Shown one piece after another: positions 31,369-41,888 of a stretch of 64,000 nt of DNA. The stretch comes from Helichrysum umbraculigerum. Lineage: Eukaryota > Streptophyta > Magnoliopsida > Asterales > Asteraceae. The notes beneath the pieces are model-generated. The model saw only the letters and a list, made by a program, of their open reading frames with translations. It searched no databases and was not told the DNA's origin. The stretch is from assembly GCA_949592205.1 (NCBI GenBank), contig CATIUR010000002.1:134676090-134740089 (forward strand), in the 5' to 3' direction. The position numbers and the translations under genes were made by a program. The first letter of the stretch is position 1; each line of letters begins with the position of its first letter.

Positions 31369-32460
31369 TCAAAGAATGAGCGTACCCGGGTTGAGTAAAT
31401 CACAGAGTCTCGGATTTGGGTCATCCTCCCTAGCATTGATTACATAAGCTCTACTCCTTGTATTGTTGGTTCGGGGTTTCAGCTTAGGGCAATCCTTCCT
31501 AAAGTGTCCAATACCGTTGCACTCATAGCAAGTTTTGGGTGCAGAAGTATCAGTACCAGTGGGGTTGGTTCGGCAGTCTTGGGCCAGGTGCCCGAATTTC
31601 TTGCACTTAGTGCAGGGACAGGAGCCGTTATGATGGCGACTACATTTGGAGCAGTAAGGCTTGCTCCCCTTGTAAGCCTTTGAGTCATTTGTATTGACAA
31701 TTGTAAGCTTCTTGTCGGAGGTAGAGTTGGATGAGTGGGGACTCACTTCCCATTTGCGTTTGTTACTCGCAGACGGGGTTGAAGTCGAGCCACGGCGGAC
31801 AGAATTGGCCGTTAACTCATGAGCCATACGAATGGCGCTCTGAATAGTTCCCGGTTTGGACGAAGTTACTAAATCTTGTAGTCGCTCGGGAAGTCCATCA
31901 ACGTACTTTTCGATCCTTTTGTATTCAGGATCAACCATGGTTGGGCACAAAAGTGCCAGCTGGTGAAAGCGATTGGTGTAACCGGTGATGTCATCACCCT
32001 GCATCTTGTGATTCCAGAATTCTACTTCCAATTGCTTCAGCTCATCTCTTGGGCAGTACTCGCCCCTCAGCATGATCTTCAGTTCATCCCACTGTAGTTT
32101 GTAAGCCTCGGCAACGCTCACTGTCTGTGCATATGTGTTCCACCAGGTAAGGGCGGTGTCAGAAAAAGTGCTGGTGGCGAACTTAACTTTATCCTCTTCC
32201 TTGCAGTTGCAGATGAGGAATACTGACTCGATTTTCTCGGTCCATCGAATCAGACCGATTGCTCCTTCAGTTCCTGCAAAGCTTAAGGGTTTGCAGTTTT
32301 GGAAGTCCTTGTAGGTGCAGGTTTTGGGTTGTGGTCCAGTATTAGCGGTATCTTCGCTACCAGGGGCTGAAGTCCGGGTAGCTAGAGCTTGAGCCACACT
32401 ACGGGCAATTATACCCGCTACTTCGGCTTCAGTAAGCATGATTTGACGTCGAGGAGGCAT
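31369..32460 (-). CDS. Gag of element C (Ty3/gypsy type)
   Basis: A 363-residue intact ORF from ATG 32460 (MPPRRQIMLTEAE). Residues of about 70-200 form a Ty3/gypsy retrotransposon-gag capsid domain: FAGTEGAIGLIRWTEKIESVF, VKFATSTFSDTALTWWNTY, W..LK..L..EYCPRDELKQLE and FHQLALLCP. The C-terminal nucleocapsid part contains CSKCSRHHNGSC, then CCHC knuckles CTKCKKFGHLAQDC and CYECNGIGHFRKDC. The usual place for the protease is absent and the protein ends after the knuckles. It would form particles that package C RNA and borrow enzymes from an autonomous chromovirus-like partner. The ORF is undamaged, in line with the young LTRs. Confidence 0.9.
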   Translation of the reverse strand: MPPRRQIMLTEAEVAGIIARSVAQALATRTSAPGSEDTANTGPQPKTCTYKDFQNCKPLSFAGTEGAIGLIRWTEKIESVFLICNCKEEDKVKFATSTFSDTALTWWNTYAQTVSVAEAYKLQWDELKIMLRGEYCPRDELKQLEVEFWNHKMQGDDITGYTNRFHQLALLCPTMVDPEYKRIEKYVDGLPERLQDLVTSSKPGTIQSAIRMAHELTANSVRRGSTSTPSASNKRKWEVSPHSSNSTSDKKLTIVNTNDSKAYKGSKPYCSKCSRHHNGSCPCTKCKKFGHLAQDCRTNPTGTDTSAPKTCYECNGIGHFRKDCPKLKPRTNNTRSRAYVINAREDDPNPRLCDLLNPGTLIL

Positions 32461-33446
32461 GTTCCTTGAAACAACAATTTAAGAACATGTAAGGGTTTGA
32501 ACAAGAATTATGACGGTAATGATTTAGTATGTTCAAAGAAATTTCGTCAAAGGTTGAAATTTGTTCAAAGTTTGTGGGTTATAAATACGTTTATACAGTT
32601 TCGAAATTTTTGAGAATTTTATAAAACATTTTGTAAGAAATTTGGTAACATGTTTGATAGAAATATATTTGTTATAAAATTTTTGATAGTAAAAGTCGGT
32701 TGTATAATTCGAGGTCTAACGAAAATTTGAGTTGAAAATGGTTCGGTTGAGAGTATGGTCGGTGACAAGGTTTTGAAATTTTTGTATAACAATAACTGTT
32801 TAAAACAGAAGTTATGAAAGTTCCAGTGTAAAAGCAGGTTAAAATTTGTTGAAGATGTTTTTCCTAGAATACATCTAACAGTGCAGTAATGTACGTTGTA
32901 GAATGTTATAAACGTAGAATTTGATAGGAATGGCAAATGAAAACAAGGTCTCGATCTTCATATCGAAGGATGTTGCAGTAGCTATGGTTGTCAGTTATAA
33001 CGGTGTGGAAGTCTTCGGACGTAAGCCGGTAGTCGTAAATTTGTAAAAAGTCGAATAAGGACGGAACGACGAGAGTCGGGTTGTCGTTTGTTTGATACAA
33101 GTTGAAAGTGAATATTAATTTCGTAGTAGTCGAGAGAGTATCGTATCGGGGAAAGAGGCCTATGTATATATATATATATATATATATCATAACCCCTAGT
33201 TCGTGTCTAGCACAATCATGTAAAAGTCCCGGTTCTCTCGAGGTCAGAGTCAGCTAATGCATTCCGGTTCAACATAACCCCTTTCAGAACTCACATCATC
33301 TTCATTTAATTGTACATAGTTGATCAGGCTATGTTAAATTAAACTTGTATGCTGTAATTTCTGAACCAGTTATACCTAATGAGGAATACTGCCTAACGGT
33401 CATAGTCTAGGCCCACTAAATGCAACCTAGTTCACTATAACCTTAG
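32461..33446 (-). other. Leader of element C
   Basis: Nearly 1 kb of noncoding, AT-rich leader between gag and the primer site. A (TA)n run lies at about 33164-33187. No gene or motif array is recognised. Confidence 0.6.
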
Positions 33447-33458
33447 GCTCTGATACCA
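33447..33458 (-). promoter_or_regulatory. Primer-binding site of element C, initiator tRNA-Met type
   Basis: GCTCTGATACCA on the plus strand, three bases from the LTR. Confidence 0.9.
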
Positions 33459-33461
33459 ATC

Positions 33462-36385
33462 TGTAACACCCCCAAATTTAACAGTTTGCGGAAGCGACGT
33501 TTTGGGTGTTACTAATCAATAATCACAAGCACAAAGGATACAGTGAACGACTCTAAATGAGACGTTCGAAAAGTTATTACATTAATACATAAATAGTTTC
33601 AAAATACAAGCTCGAGTTCTAGTAAAATCCTAGAGATTCTAATACATAACAACTAGTACAAAAGTAATGTAATAAAATCTCCAAGCTTGTAAATGCATGC
33701 GACTCGAGCTAAGTAAGCTTATCCTGCTGGGCATCCCTACTGATGCTGTGTACCTGAGAAACATTACTAAAACGGTCAACCAAAAAGGTTGGTGAATCTC
33801 ACAGGTTTGTAAGTAAGTAAACAGTTTGAACACACAAGTAGTATTTGTAAATCATAGCCAGCCAGTAAGTAACGATCACAGGTTATGCTCATCGTTAACT
33901 TAAGTTTTAATAAGTGGTGGTTGCAGGTTATGCTAACCGTTTGATACAATTGCCATGAGCCACCATAGTTGAAGCTTAACGTACAGTAAATATAGGTACC
34001 CCCTCATGAATGTAATCCAAAACATTCATACGGAATGAGTAAGAAACGCCCGTTTCTACAGGAACGGTTCGTGGTAGTGCTTGCTACCCCGGGCGGGGAT
34101 TGTCAGTCCCATATGGATCCATATACTAAAACTCGCGCTTATCACATAACTAACAACTATGGTTCAGGAGGATTTCATTGGATTAGTCGTAAACTCATGC
34201 AGTTGGCGTATTCGTAATCTCATACAGTAAGTAAATCATGGCAGCAAGTAAGTTTTGTGTGTTCATGTAAAACAGTAATGCATCTCACCCCTGAGTAAAA
34301 ACAGTAAAGTAGGGGCTGTAAGACTCACCTGAGTCTGGCAGACAATGCAGTAAGTAAGCAAGTAGTATCCCGAACTAGCAACCCTTAGCGTCCTAATACG
34401 CATAAGGTTTAGTGAGTAAATGGAATACTTGTAAAGTATCCATGCTAGTTGTTCCCAAACTAGTTAATGTCCGTTAGTTTGTTTGTACGTTTGTATTCGT
34501 TTGTAAATCGTAGTTTGTATAAAAGTTGTACGGTCTGTTTGTTAATCAGTGTATAATAATAATTCCATCCATTATTATTATGTATTCATAGTAGTGGTAC
34601 AGTTGTAAAGTATACTCGTATGATCGTTTGTTTGTATTACAACCTGTATCGTTTGTGTACGTTCCAATGGGCTTAGACCCCAAAGGGTACGAGTGAAACC
34701 TCGTAAGTATTCGTATGTATGTTCGTATCAGTTAACGTGTAATCCAGCACGTAACTAGTGAGTGAACTTGTAAGTTTGTATCGGATGTAATCCCGTGTAA
34801 TGTACAAGTGTATGTTCGTTGGAGTGTAATCTCCTAAGTATTTCCAAGTGTAATCCCGTACGCGTGTGTGAGTGAAATCTCACGTTTAGTTTAGTATAGT
34901 CTTGTACGTATTCATGTGTTGTTGTATACTTTCAAAAGTATAGTATTTTCAGGTATAAGTAGCATCGTATTTGATTTAGTAGTTGAAAAGTGATTCCCAC
35001 ACTTAGAATATATTTTGTTTTCTGATCTGGGCTTTCTGCGACACAAGGCTTGTGTCGCAGACCGTATGCGACATAAAGTCTGTGTCGTATGGATTTGTTT
35101 CTGATTTCGTGTTTATGCGACACAATGGTTGTGTCGCAGACAAGGGTACGACACAACGATACGACATAGTCATTGTGTCGCAATCAAGCGATAAGTAAAT
35201 TTTGTGTCGTAGATGGTACGACATATAATGCGACATAAGCGTTGTGTCGCATACATTGCGACATAACGTGCGACATAGCGTTGTGTCGCATGGAATTTCG
35301 GTCCGATGCGACACAAGAGGTCTGTTCGGAAATTTAGTTTCCGAAAACGTATTTTCCGGTTTCCGTTGGGTCTAGAACTTTTATACTAGCTTTAATATGT
35401 TATAATAAGTCCATAATAACTATTGGTAGTCGTTTTTAATGTTTGTGGTGTCGTTTTCTTTAAAATGACCAAAACCGACATTTACGTTAACGTGTTAAAA
35501 AACGAGTTTAGATTATATATTCGGACATCATTTAGTTAGGGGAACAACATGGAAGTAAAATAAATGTAATCGGAAAAGTTTCGAGTCGCCGGAAAACTTA
35601 CAAAGTTGTCGAATCAAGAAACCGAAAAGATAGGATTGTAGAGCTCGTTCTCGTGATCACTTTTCTCCAAACCGAGCCTAGCCTCCGAGGTGTTTTAATG
35701 GTGTTTTTAGGGTGTTTTAGTGTGGGTTTTAGAGAGAGAGAGAAACCGTAGAGAGAGAGAGAGAGTGATTGAGTGAGATGGTTGTGTTTGTGTGTGTAAG
35801 TGAGAAAGGAAGGGAGGGGGGTGATGTCCCCTCCTTGTTGGCCGGTTGGTGGGGTCCACCAAGTGTGGATCTCACCACTTTTCGTATCCTCGCGTTCGCG
35901 CTCCGTGCGGTGTTCGTTTCCCCGGTCGTTTAAACGTTAAAATCATTTTATACGTGATTTAATATACGTTTTAAAATACGAAATAATACTCGATAATTAA
36001 GTTGAAGTATTTTATCAAAATATTAGCTTTTTAAGTTATAAAACATAACTTTGTTTCGTTTTGTCGGTTGGTCGAGTTTTCGGAGAGTTCGGTGACATTT
36101 TAATTAAAACGTACGTTTTCCGTTATATTATAAACATAATATAAAGTACTAGTCAAAGTAATTAAATAATTTCCCATTATTTAATAATCGTTTTACAATG
36201 TTCGCAAGTTTGTACGATTGTTGTTTTATACGATATGTACGAATCGTATACGCGTATATATATATATATTCCATCCATATATACATATAGTAAATAACGT
36301 ATATAATCCTATTTCATATTATATACAAGTAATAAACACGTAATTAGGAAAATTTTAAATTGGTCCTAATTTTGGGGTTGTTACA
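33462..36385 (-). repeat. 5' LTR of element C
   Basis: 2924 bp, matching 27349-30271 with fewer than ten differences noticed (for example single substitutions near 34036, 34187, 34213, 34793, 34882 and 35171, and length changes in the GA and G runs near 35750-35820). Confidence 0.95.
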
Positions 36386-36390
36386 TTTTG

Positions 36391-36617
36391 AGGTATAAAT
36401 CAACACATTTTACTGTGTAATTAACTCGAAATCAATACTTTTAATAAGTTAGGGTTTCGGTTTGAAGTTTGAATGATTTACGTAGAATGAAGGCCGAATC
36501 GAACATGAATCCTTGTGGTTAATGTTAAATGAACCTTAATTAACGTAAATGCATCGATCGATCGTCTTAAAATCGATTGATTAATCGATTTAGAGTTCAA
36601 CTCGTTGTGGCAGCTTA
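36391..36617 (+). other. Element A spacer between C and the solo LTR
   Basis: 227 bases of element A post-pol spacer left between two insertions. 36613-36617 (GCTTA) is the TSD copy of the solo LTR. No gene. Confidence 0.7.
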
Positions 36618-39371
36618 TGTAACACCCCCAAATTTAATGAATCGCGGAAGCATACTTTGGGTGTTACTAATCAATACACAAAGCACATAGATACATAATG
36701 AACGACCACTACATGCGTCGTTTTACAAATACATTGATTAACGTAAAAGTCTACATATGGTTTACAAAAGATGAGTTCGCATAGATATTTGAGAGATTCT
36801 AATACATATCTAATTTATACAAAATATAGAAATGCAAGGAAATCTCTTGATGATTATATGATTGCATGCGACTCGAGCTACAGTATCCTGATGGGCAGTC
36901 CAACTTACTGCTGAGTACCTGAGATAACATGCTAAAAGGTCAGCTATAAAGCTGGTGAGCTCACGGGTTTGATATGATAATATATGATTTGTGAACCGCA
37001 AGATTTAATGATTCGATTTACAAAGCATGTAAATAATTGATTGATGGGTATCACACGAATATTTGTAATTAAACAAATAAGTAAAGATTGATACAACTAA
37101 CATGAGCCCATAGTCTGAGCTTAACTGAGGGGTCAGGATCACAATCAAGTGCCTGATCGAGGGTGCCTCTATGCGTATGCCTAATCAACATACGTTTGAA
37201 CAAATGATAATGCGTCCGTTTGACAGGTTAGTGCTTGCTAACTCGGACGGGGATTGTCAATCCCATATGGTACCATACACTAACATTCACGCTAAATCAT
37301 ATTAACAGAACTATGCTTCAGAGGACTTTGATTGATTAGATGAAAACAACTCATGCAGCATACGTGATAATTTGATACTTGCGTTCACATGTAAAACAAA
37401 ACGAGCATGTATCTCACCCCTAGGTAAAAGCATTTAAAAAGGGGCTATGAGACTCACCTGAGTCTGATGAATTGTTAGCCAACAATTATAATGATTCACA
37501 ATGATTTGATGTCGTTACAACGACTGAACCTGCAGGGCGTCTTAGACGCGCAAGGTTTTGATAATGATTAGATATTGAACCTGCCGGGCGTATTAAACGC
37601 GCAAGGTTTTAAAATGATTAGATGTCTTATCATATCATCTATGCTAGTTGTTCATCCAACTAGTAATGTCCAAATGATTTGGTTTAACTGATTAGATTTG
37701 AGTTTTTGAAAGATGTGTACGGCCCGTTGGTGAGTTTTTGGTAATAATAATCTCAACTATTATTATTATACTTTGATTGTTGTATCGTATTTAAATTGTT
37801 ATAGTTAAAACTACTAGTTATAGGTTTCTGCCGAAAGTTATGGTTTCTGCCGAAGGTTAAGGTTTCTGCCGAAGGTTATAGTTTCTGCCGAAGGTTATAG
37901 TTTCTGCCGAATGTTATAGTTTCTGCCGAAGGTTATAGTTTCTGCCGAAGGTTATAGTTTCTGCCGAAGGTTATAGTTTCTGCCGAAGGTTATAGTTTCT
38001 GCCGAAGGTTATAGTTTCTAGATTTTTAACTCGATGAACACTCTATTTAACCAACTTCTAGACCGATTCAATTCTAACCAAAAATCACACTTATTCACCT
38101 AAGAATCTAGTGTAAATCTGCACTTTATGGAGATTTTATAAGCTCATTTACTATTTTTAACAAAAATAAACATGAGGAGTGGTCGGTTTCGGTTCAAAAC
38201 AGGCCTCGGCTCAAAGATTAGCCTCTACACTAAAAACCGTGTATTTTCAGAGGTGGCCATAGAAGAACTTTTTTTATAAGACATTCACACGAAGATTTCG
38301 GTATAAAGTTCATGCGTTGATTCATCTTACAACTCAAGTTATAGTCGTTTTAGTGAGGTCATTTTTCTGGTCAGAAAAGCTGTTAACATATAAGTGTTAC
38401 AAAAACGTATTTTAAGCTTTGTTTTTGGACATTTTATTGTTAGATGAGCTACTAAGCATGTTATATATCAATAAGCAAGTATTTCTAGAGAGATAAAAGG
38501 ATGTGTTCTTACAAGAAATGATGATCTAAAGGTGAAGATGGGGAAATGCTACTCGGTTTGCTTCCGTGCTCCGTTTCCTTGCTTCAATCTTCGAAAACCG
38601 ATGGTGGATGATGGAGATGAGTATGGTGGCTTGTGGTGGATGATGGTGGTTGTCTTGTGGCTGATCAAAAACGTGGATAAGGGAGGGAGAGAGAGTAGAG
38701 AGAGAGAGATGGTAGTTGATGAATGATTGAGGGTGGGTGTTTGGTGACTTATTGTTAAAGAAGCAACAACAAGGAGTATGGAGCACCATACTCCCTCATG
38801 TGGCTGGTTCTAGTGGGTCCCTTATGGGGTGTGGTATGTTATTTTCTTGTTCCCCAATTTGCGTTAAGCTTCGTGTTCGTTTACCCGTTCGTTTCGACGT
38901 TTATATGTACGTTAAACGTTTATCGTTTGTGTTTTAAGTAACGATTTAATTCTCGATATTTTTGATTGAAGTATTTAATCAAAATACTTTATTTGGAGTT
39001 ATGAACACATATCTTGAACTTTATTCGTTTGTCGGACGCGCCTCGTGCGTTTTGTTCTTGTCGGTTACGTTTTAAACAAAACGTACATTGTTTCGTATAT
39101 TATTAATACATAATAATATAATGTAAATAACTACTATTTAATTATCAAATAGATTTATGTTATTTATTAAAAAGTTTCACCAACGTCCGTATGAAAGTGT
39201 ATCGGAGTTCGGCCGATATAATAATGCACGATTAAACTTAATCGTTTAAATGCGTATATTTATAAAATACACGTAATGATACATACAATTAGCCTAATAC
39301 ATAGAACTAATTACACGTATTTCTAAATGATTAGGAACTAAAAACTAGTCCTAATTTTTACGGTTGTCACA
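36618..39371 (-). mobile_element. Solo LTR related to element C
   Basis: 2754 bp starting TGTAACACCCCCAAATTTA and ending ACGGTTGTCACA, flanked by the perfect TSD GCTTA (36613-36617, 39372-39376), with no internal region: the product of LTR-LTR recombination. The ends, the TTATTATTAT region near 37750 and the general layout match the C LTR, but most of the body is diverged, so it is a sister family. In the middle it carries a 20-bp minisatellite where the C LTR has its TGCGACACAA array. Short open frames here are not supported as genes. Confidence 0.9.
37823..38018. repeat. 20-bp minisatellite GTTTCTGCCGAAGGTTATA in the solo LTR
   Basis: About ten head-to-tail, nearly identical 20-bp units, centred on TTTCTGCCGAAGGTTATAG. 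Confidence 0.9.
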
Positions 39372-39376
39372 GCTTA

Positions 39377-40042
39377 TGATGCGAATCGAGTTCAAATGTT
39401 GAACCCGCAGCGAGTTGAAATAACAAACGAGTTGACTTCTGATCTTGCGAATCGATCTCAGATGTTGACTTGTTGACTTCGCGAACCGAGCTGACTTGCG
39501 AATCGACTTACGAGTCGAAGTTGCGAGTTGACTTGGTAGGCGAGTTGAATAAATTGCGAGTTGAGATGCGAACCGAGTTGAACTCGATTCGCATAGGTTA
39601 CTTCTGCGAATCCAAAACTTAAAAAAAAAAATTTATTTTTAAAAGTTGTTATATAAATGTTAAGGCTTTTTCAGTAATAACTTTTATATATCTTGAATTT
39701 GTATAAAGTTATATAGGTTTATATCGAAAGTCTACCAATTCGAGATGTAATTAAGTGGCGTGTCCTAATTATAAAATAGCGGTATAACTTATATTTTTTT
39801 AAAAAAAAAGTTTCTGACTTGAGAATTCTATGTTAACAAGTAACTAACGGAAATTACATATTGAACATACGACTTATTAGTTATAAGTTATATATGTTAC
39901 ATATTTATGTATATGACTTGAGACATTTATGTAACAAGTTATATATATAATTTAAAACTAAGATGTTTGATGAATACGTTTTCATAATACATTATAGTTT
40001 ATGTGCATTAAATGTTGTTGTCATTTGTGTTATTCTACAGAT
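39377..40042 (+). other. Pre-envelope spacer of element A
   Basis: A noncoding spacer with about ten TGCGA(A/G)TCGA(C/G)-type motifs at 39377-39610, as in the A LTR and leader. It ends with a pyrimidine-rich 3' splice site TTATTCTACAG at 40030-40040, two bases before the envelope-like ATG at 40043. Confidence 0.65.
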
Positions 40043-40348
40043 ATGGCACGACAGTTTGATAAAGGTCACAACATTCTAGTTGATCTTGATATACGCGCAA
40101 AGGGAGCTAACAAAGTAGCTCAAGTGCTTACATTTTTGGCACGTTCACGTATTCAATATGCTATTACGGCTTCTCCACCTATTTCTCAGGCAATTCTGAA
40201 TGATTTCTGGATGGATATTCAGTATGACCAATCGGTCAATCCACCATAGATTAGAGCAACGGTTAATAATCAACTGATTGTTTTTACGGCTGGTAATCTT
40301 CGGGAGATTTTACAGCTAGGTACGGAAGAGTAAGAGAATGGGGATTTG
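40043..40348 (+). pseudogene. Envelope-like gene of A, exon 1 (left part, before the CACTA insertion)
   Basis: From ATG 40043 (MARQFDKGHN) it codes for the N-terminal block of the copia third ORF, sharing the F-L-x-x-S-x-I-x-Y-A ... LNDFW pattern with the D homologue. In-frame TAG 40247-40249 and TAA 40331-40333 break it. The CACTA element begins at 40349 and the last codon before it (TTG, 40346-40348) is the TSD. The frame continues exactly at 54817. A splice acceptor sits directly upstream of the ATG, which suggests that the gene was expressed from a spliced subgenomic RNA. No membrane segment or signal peptide is seen, so an envelope function is unproven. Confidence 0.65.
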
Positions 40349-40368
40349 CACTAGTACAAATTTGCAAT

Positions 40369-41660
40369 TTGGTCACACATAGTTGAAATGAAACGGTCAC
40401 ACATTCGAATATTTATGTGACTAAAGGTACAAAAATAAAATTCATATTATTAGTTAGCCACATCTGAACTCCAATCGTATGACCATTTTGACATGTATTG
40501 CCACACCTTCGAACATTTATGTGGTTAAAGGGCACTGCTATTTTTTGGTTGATTATTTAGTCACATATGAATTTGGAACGCGTGACAAATGAAGAGTAAG
40601 TTCGAAGCATTAGTCACGTTATACACATAAAACGTGACAAATCTATGTCACACACTTGAACACTGTGACCAAATGCCACTATATGGTCACATGAAGTAAT
40701 TGTTTATGTGACTAAATCATATAGTCGAGTTTGTCACACATGATTTCAGTGTAGCCAAAATCTGGTACATATGGTCACATAACTTAATATGTGTGTCTAA
40801 AGTTTAGTGTGTGTTAGAATGCCAAAAGCTAATGTGTATAGTCACATTAATTTCTAGCACCATCATGTGACTATATGGCTTTATAATATCCACGCCATAT
40901 TACAAATGTGTATCTAAATGATGTTTATGGCCACATTTTAGGTGATTATATGTGACCAATATATTCACAACAGTCACATTGTAAAATATTCATGTAGCTA
41001 TTCTTTAGAGCAAAAGTGGGCAAAAAAGATTATCATTAAATTTGATATTAGTCATATTGAGTGTTAGTTTGTGTGTCTAAATCATGAGACTTTATATGTC
41101 AGATGAAATGATTGTTTATGTGACTAAATCATATATTCGAGTTTGTCACACATGATTTTAGTGTAGCCAAAATTCGGTACATATGATCACATAACTTAAT
41201 ATGTGTGTCTAAAGTTTAGTGTGTGTTAGAATGTCAAAAGCTAATGTGTATAGTCACATTAATTTCTAGCACGATCATGTGACTATATGACTTTATAATA
41301 GCCACACTATATTACAAAATGTGTAACTAAATGATGTTTATGGCCACATTTTAGATGATTATGTATGACCAATATATTCACAACAGTCACATTGTAAAAT
41401 ATTCATGTGGCTATTATTTAGAGCAAAAATGGGCAAAAATGATTATCATTAAATTTGATATTAGTCACATTGAGTGTTAGTTTGTGTGTCTAAATCACGA
41501 GACTTTATATGTCAGATGAAGTAATTGTTTATGTGACTAAATCATATAGTCGAGTTTGTCACACATGATTTAAGTGTAGCCAAAATCCGGTACAAACGGT
41601 CACATAACTTATTATGTGCGTTTGTTAGATTGCCAAAAGCTAGCATGTATAGTTATATAA
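40369..41660. repeat. Left subterminal repeats of the CACTA element, with 411-bp tandem copies
   Basis: Dozens of TGTGACTAAA/TTTAGTCACA and GTCACA(C/T) words occur. From about 40690 a unit of about 411 bp is repeated head to tail 2.3 times (starting near 40690, 41101 and 41512) with a few percent divergence. Such subterminal words are the usual binding sites of CACTA-encoded proteins. Confidence 0.8.
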
Positions 41661-41810
41661 AAAGTATTGGGTTTGTAAACAGACTTAACACTTAGCTTAC
41701 TTGGTTAACACGTTTCTTTGTAGATGGATGGGTTGGGATCCAAGTTCGAATCTCACTCTCAACATGTTTTTGCATATTAAAGTCATTTTGACTTAAAAGT
41801 TTAATGTATG
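41661..41810 (+). other. Possible tRNA-derived SINE fragment
   Basis: TAGCTTACTTGG (41693-41704) resembles a pol III A box and AGTTCGAATCT (41743-41753) a B box, 50 bases apart. It does not fold as a tRNA that I can see, and no clear TSD or A tail was found, so this is tentative. Confidence 0.3.
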
Positions 41811-41888
41811 GAAACAGAAATGGTATGGTCAAATGGTTATATGACATTATCTAAGTTTAATTATGGAATATATGATATATGACATTAC
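41811..41888. repeat. Left fragment of the 108-bp array
   Basis: The last 40-45 bases (TGACATTATCTAAGTTTAAT... ATGATATATGACATTACC) match the 108-bp unit that resumes at 45030. The array was therefore split by the element 41889-45029. Confidence 0.6.

Larger units (their letters stand above)
27349..36385 (-). mobile_element. Element C: gag-only LTR retrotransposon with 2.9-kb LTRs
   Basis: LTRs at 27349-30271 and 33462-36385 begin TGTAACACCC and end GGTTGTTACA on the plus strand and are flanked by the TSD TTTTG (27344-27348, 36386-36390). The minus-strand internal region is only 3.2 kb: tRNA-Met primer site, leader, a Ty3/gypsy-type gag (31369-32460), a second zinc-knuckle ORF (30431-31069) and a polypurine tract. 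No protease, RT or integrase is present, so it is nonautonomous (TR-GAG-like). I noticed fewer than ten differences between the 2.92-kb LTRs, which points to a recent insertion into A. Confidence 0.95.

Noticed and set aside
37823..38018. CRISPR-like repeat array
   Set aside because: The units are head to tail without unique spacers, in a plant LTR; it is a minisatellite.
38526..38937. Open frames of 64-87 codons in the solo LTR
   Set aside because: They overlap on both strands in a GA-rich UTR-like part of an LTR, with no recognisable domain.
41693..41754. tRNA gene
   Set aside because: A- and B-box-like words are present, but there is no cloverleaf or acceptor stem; kept only as a doubtful SINE fragment.
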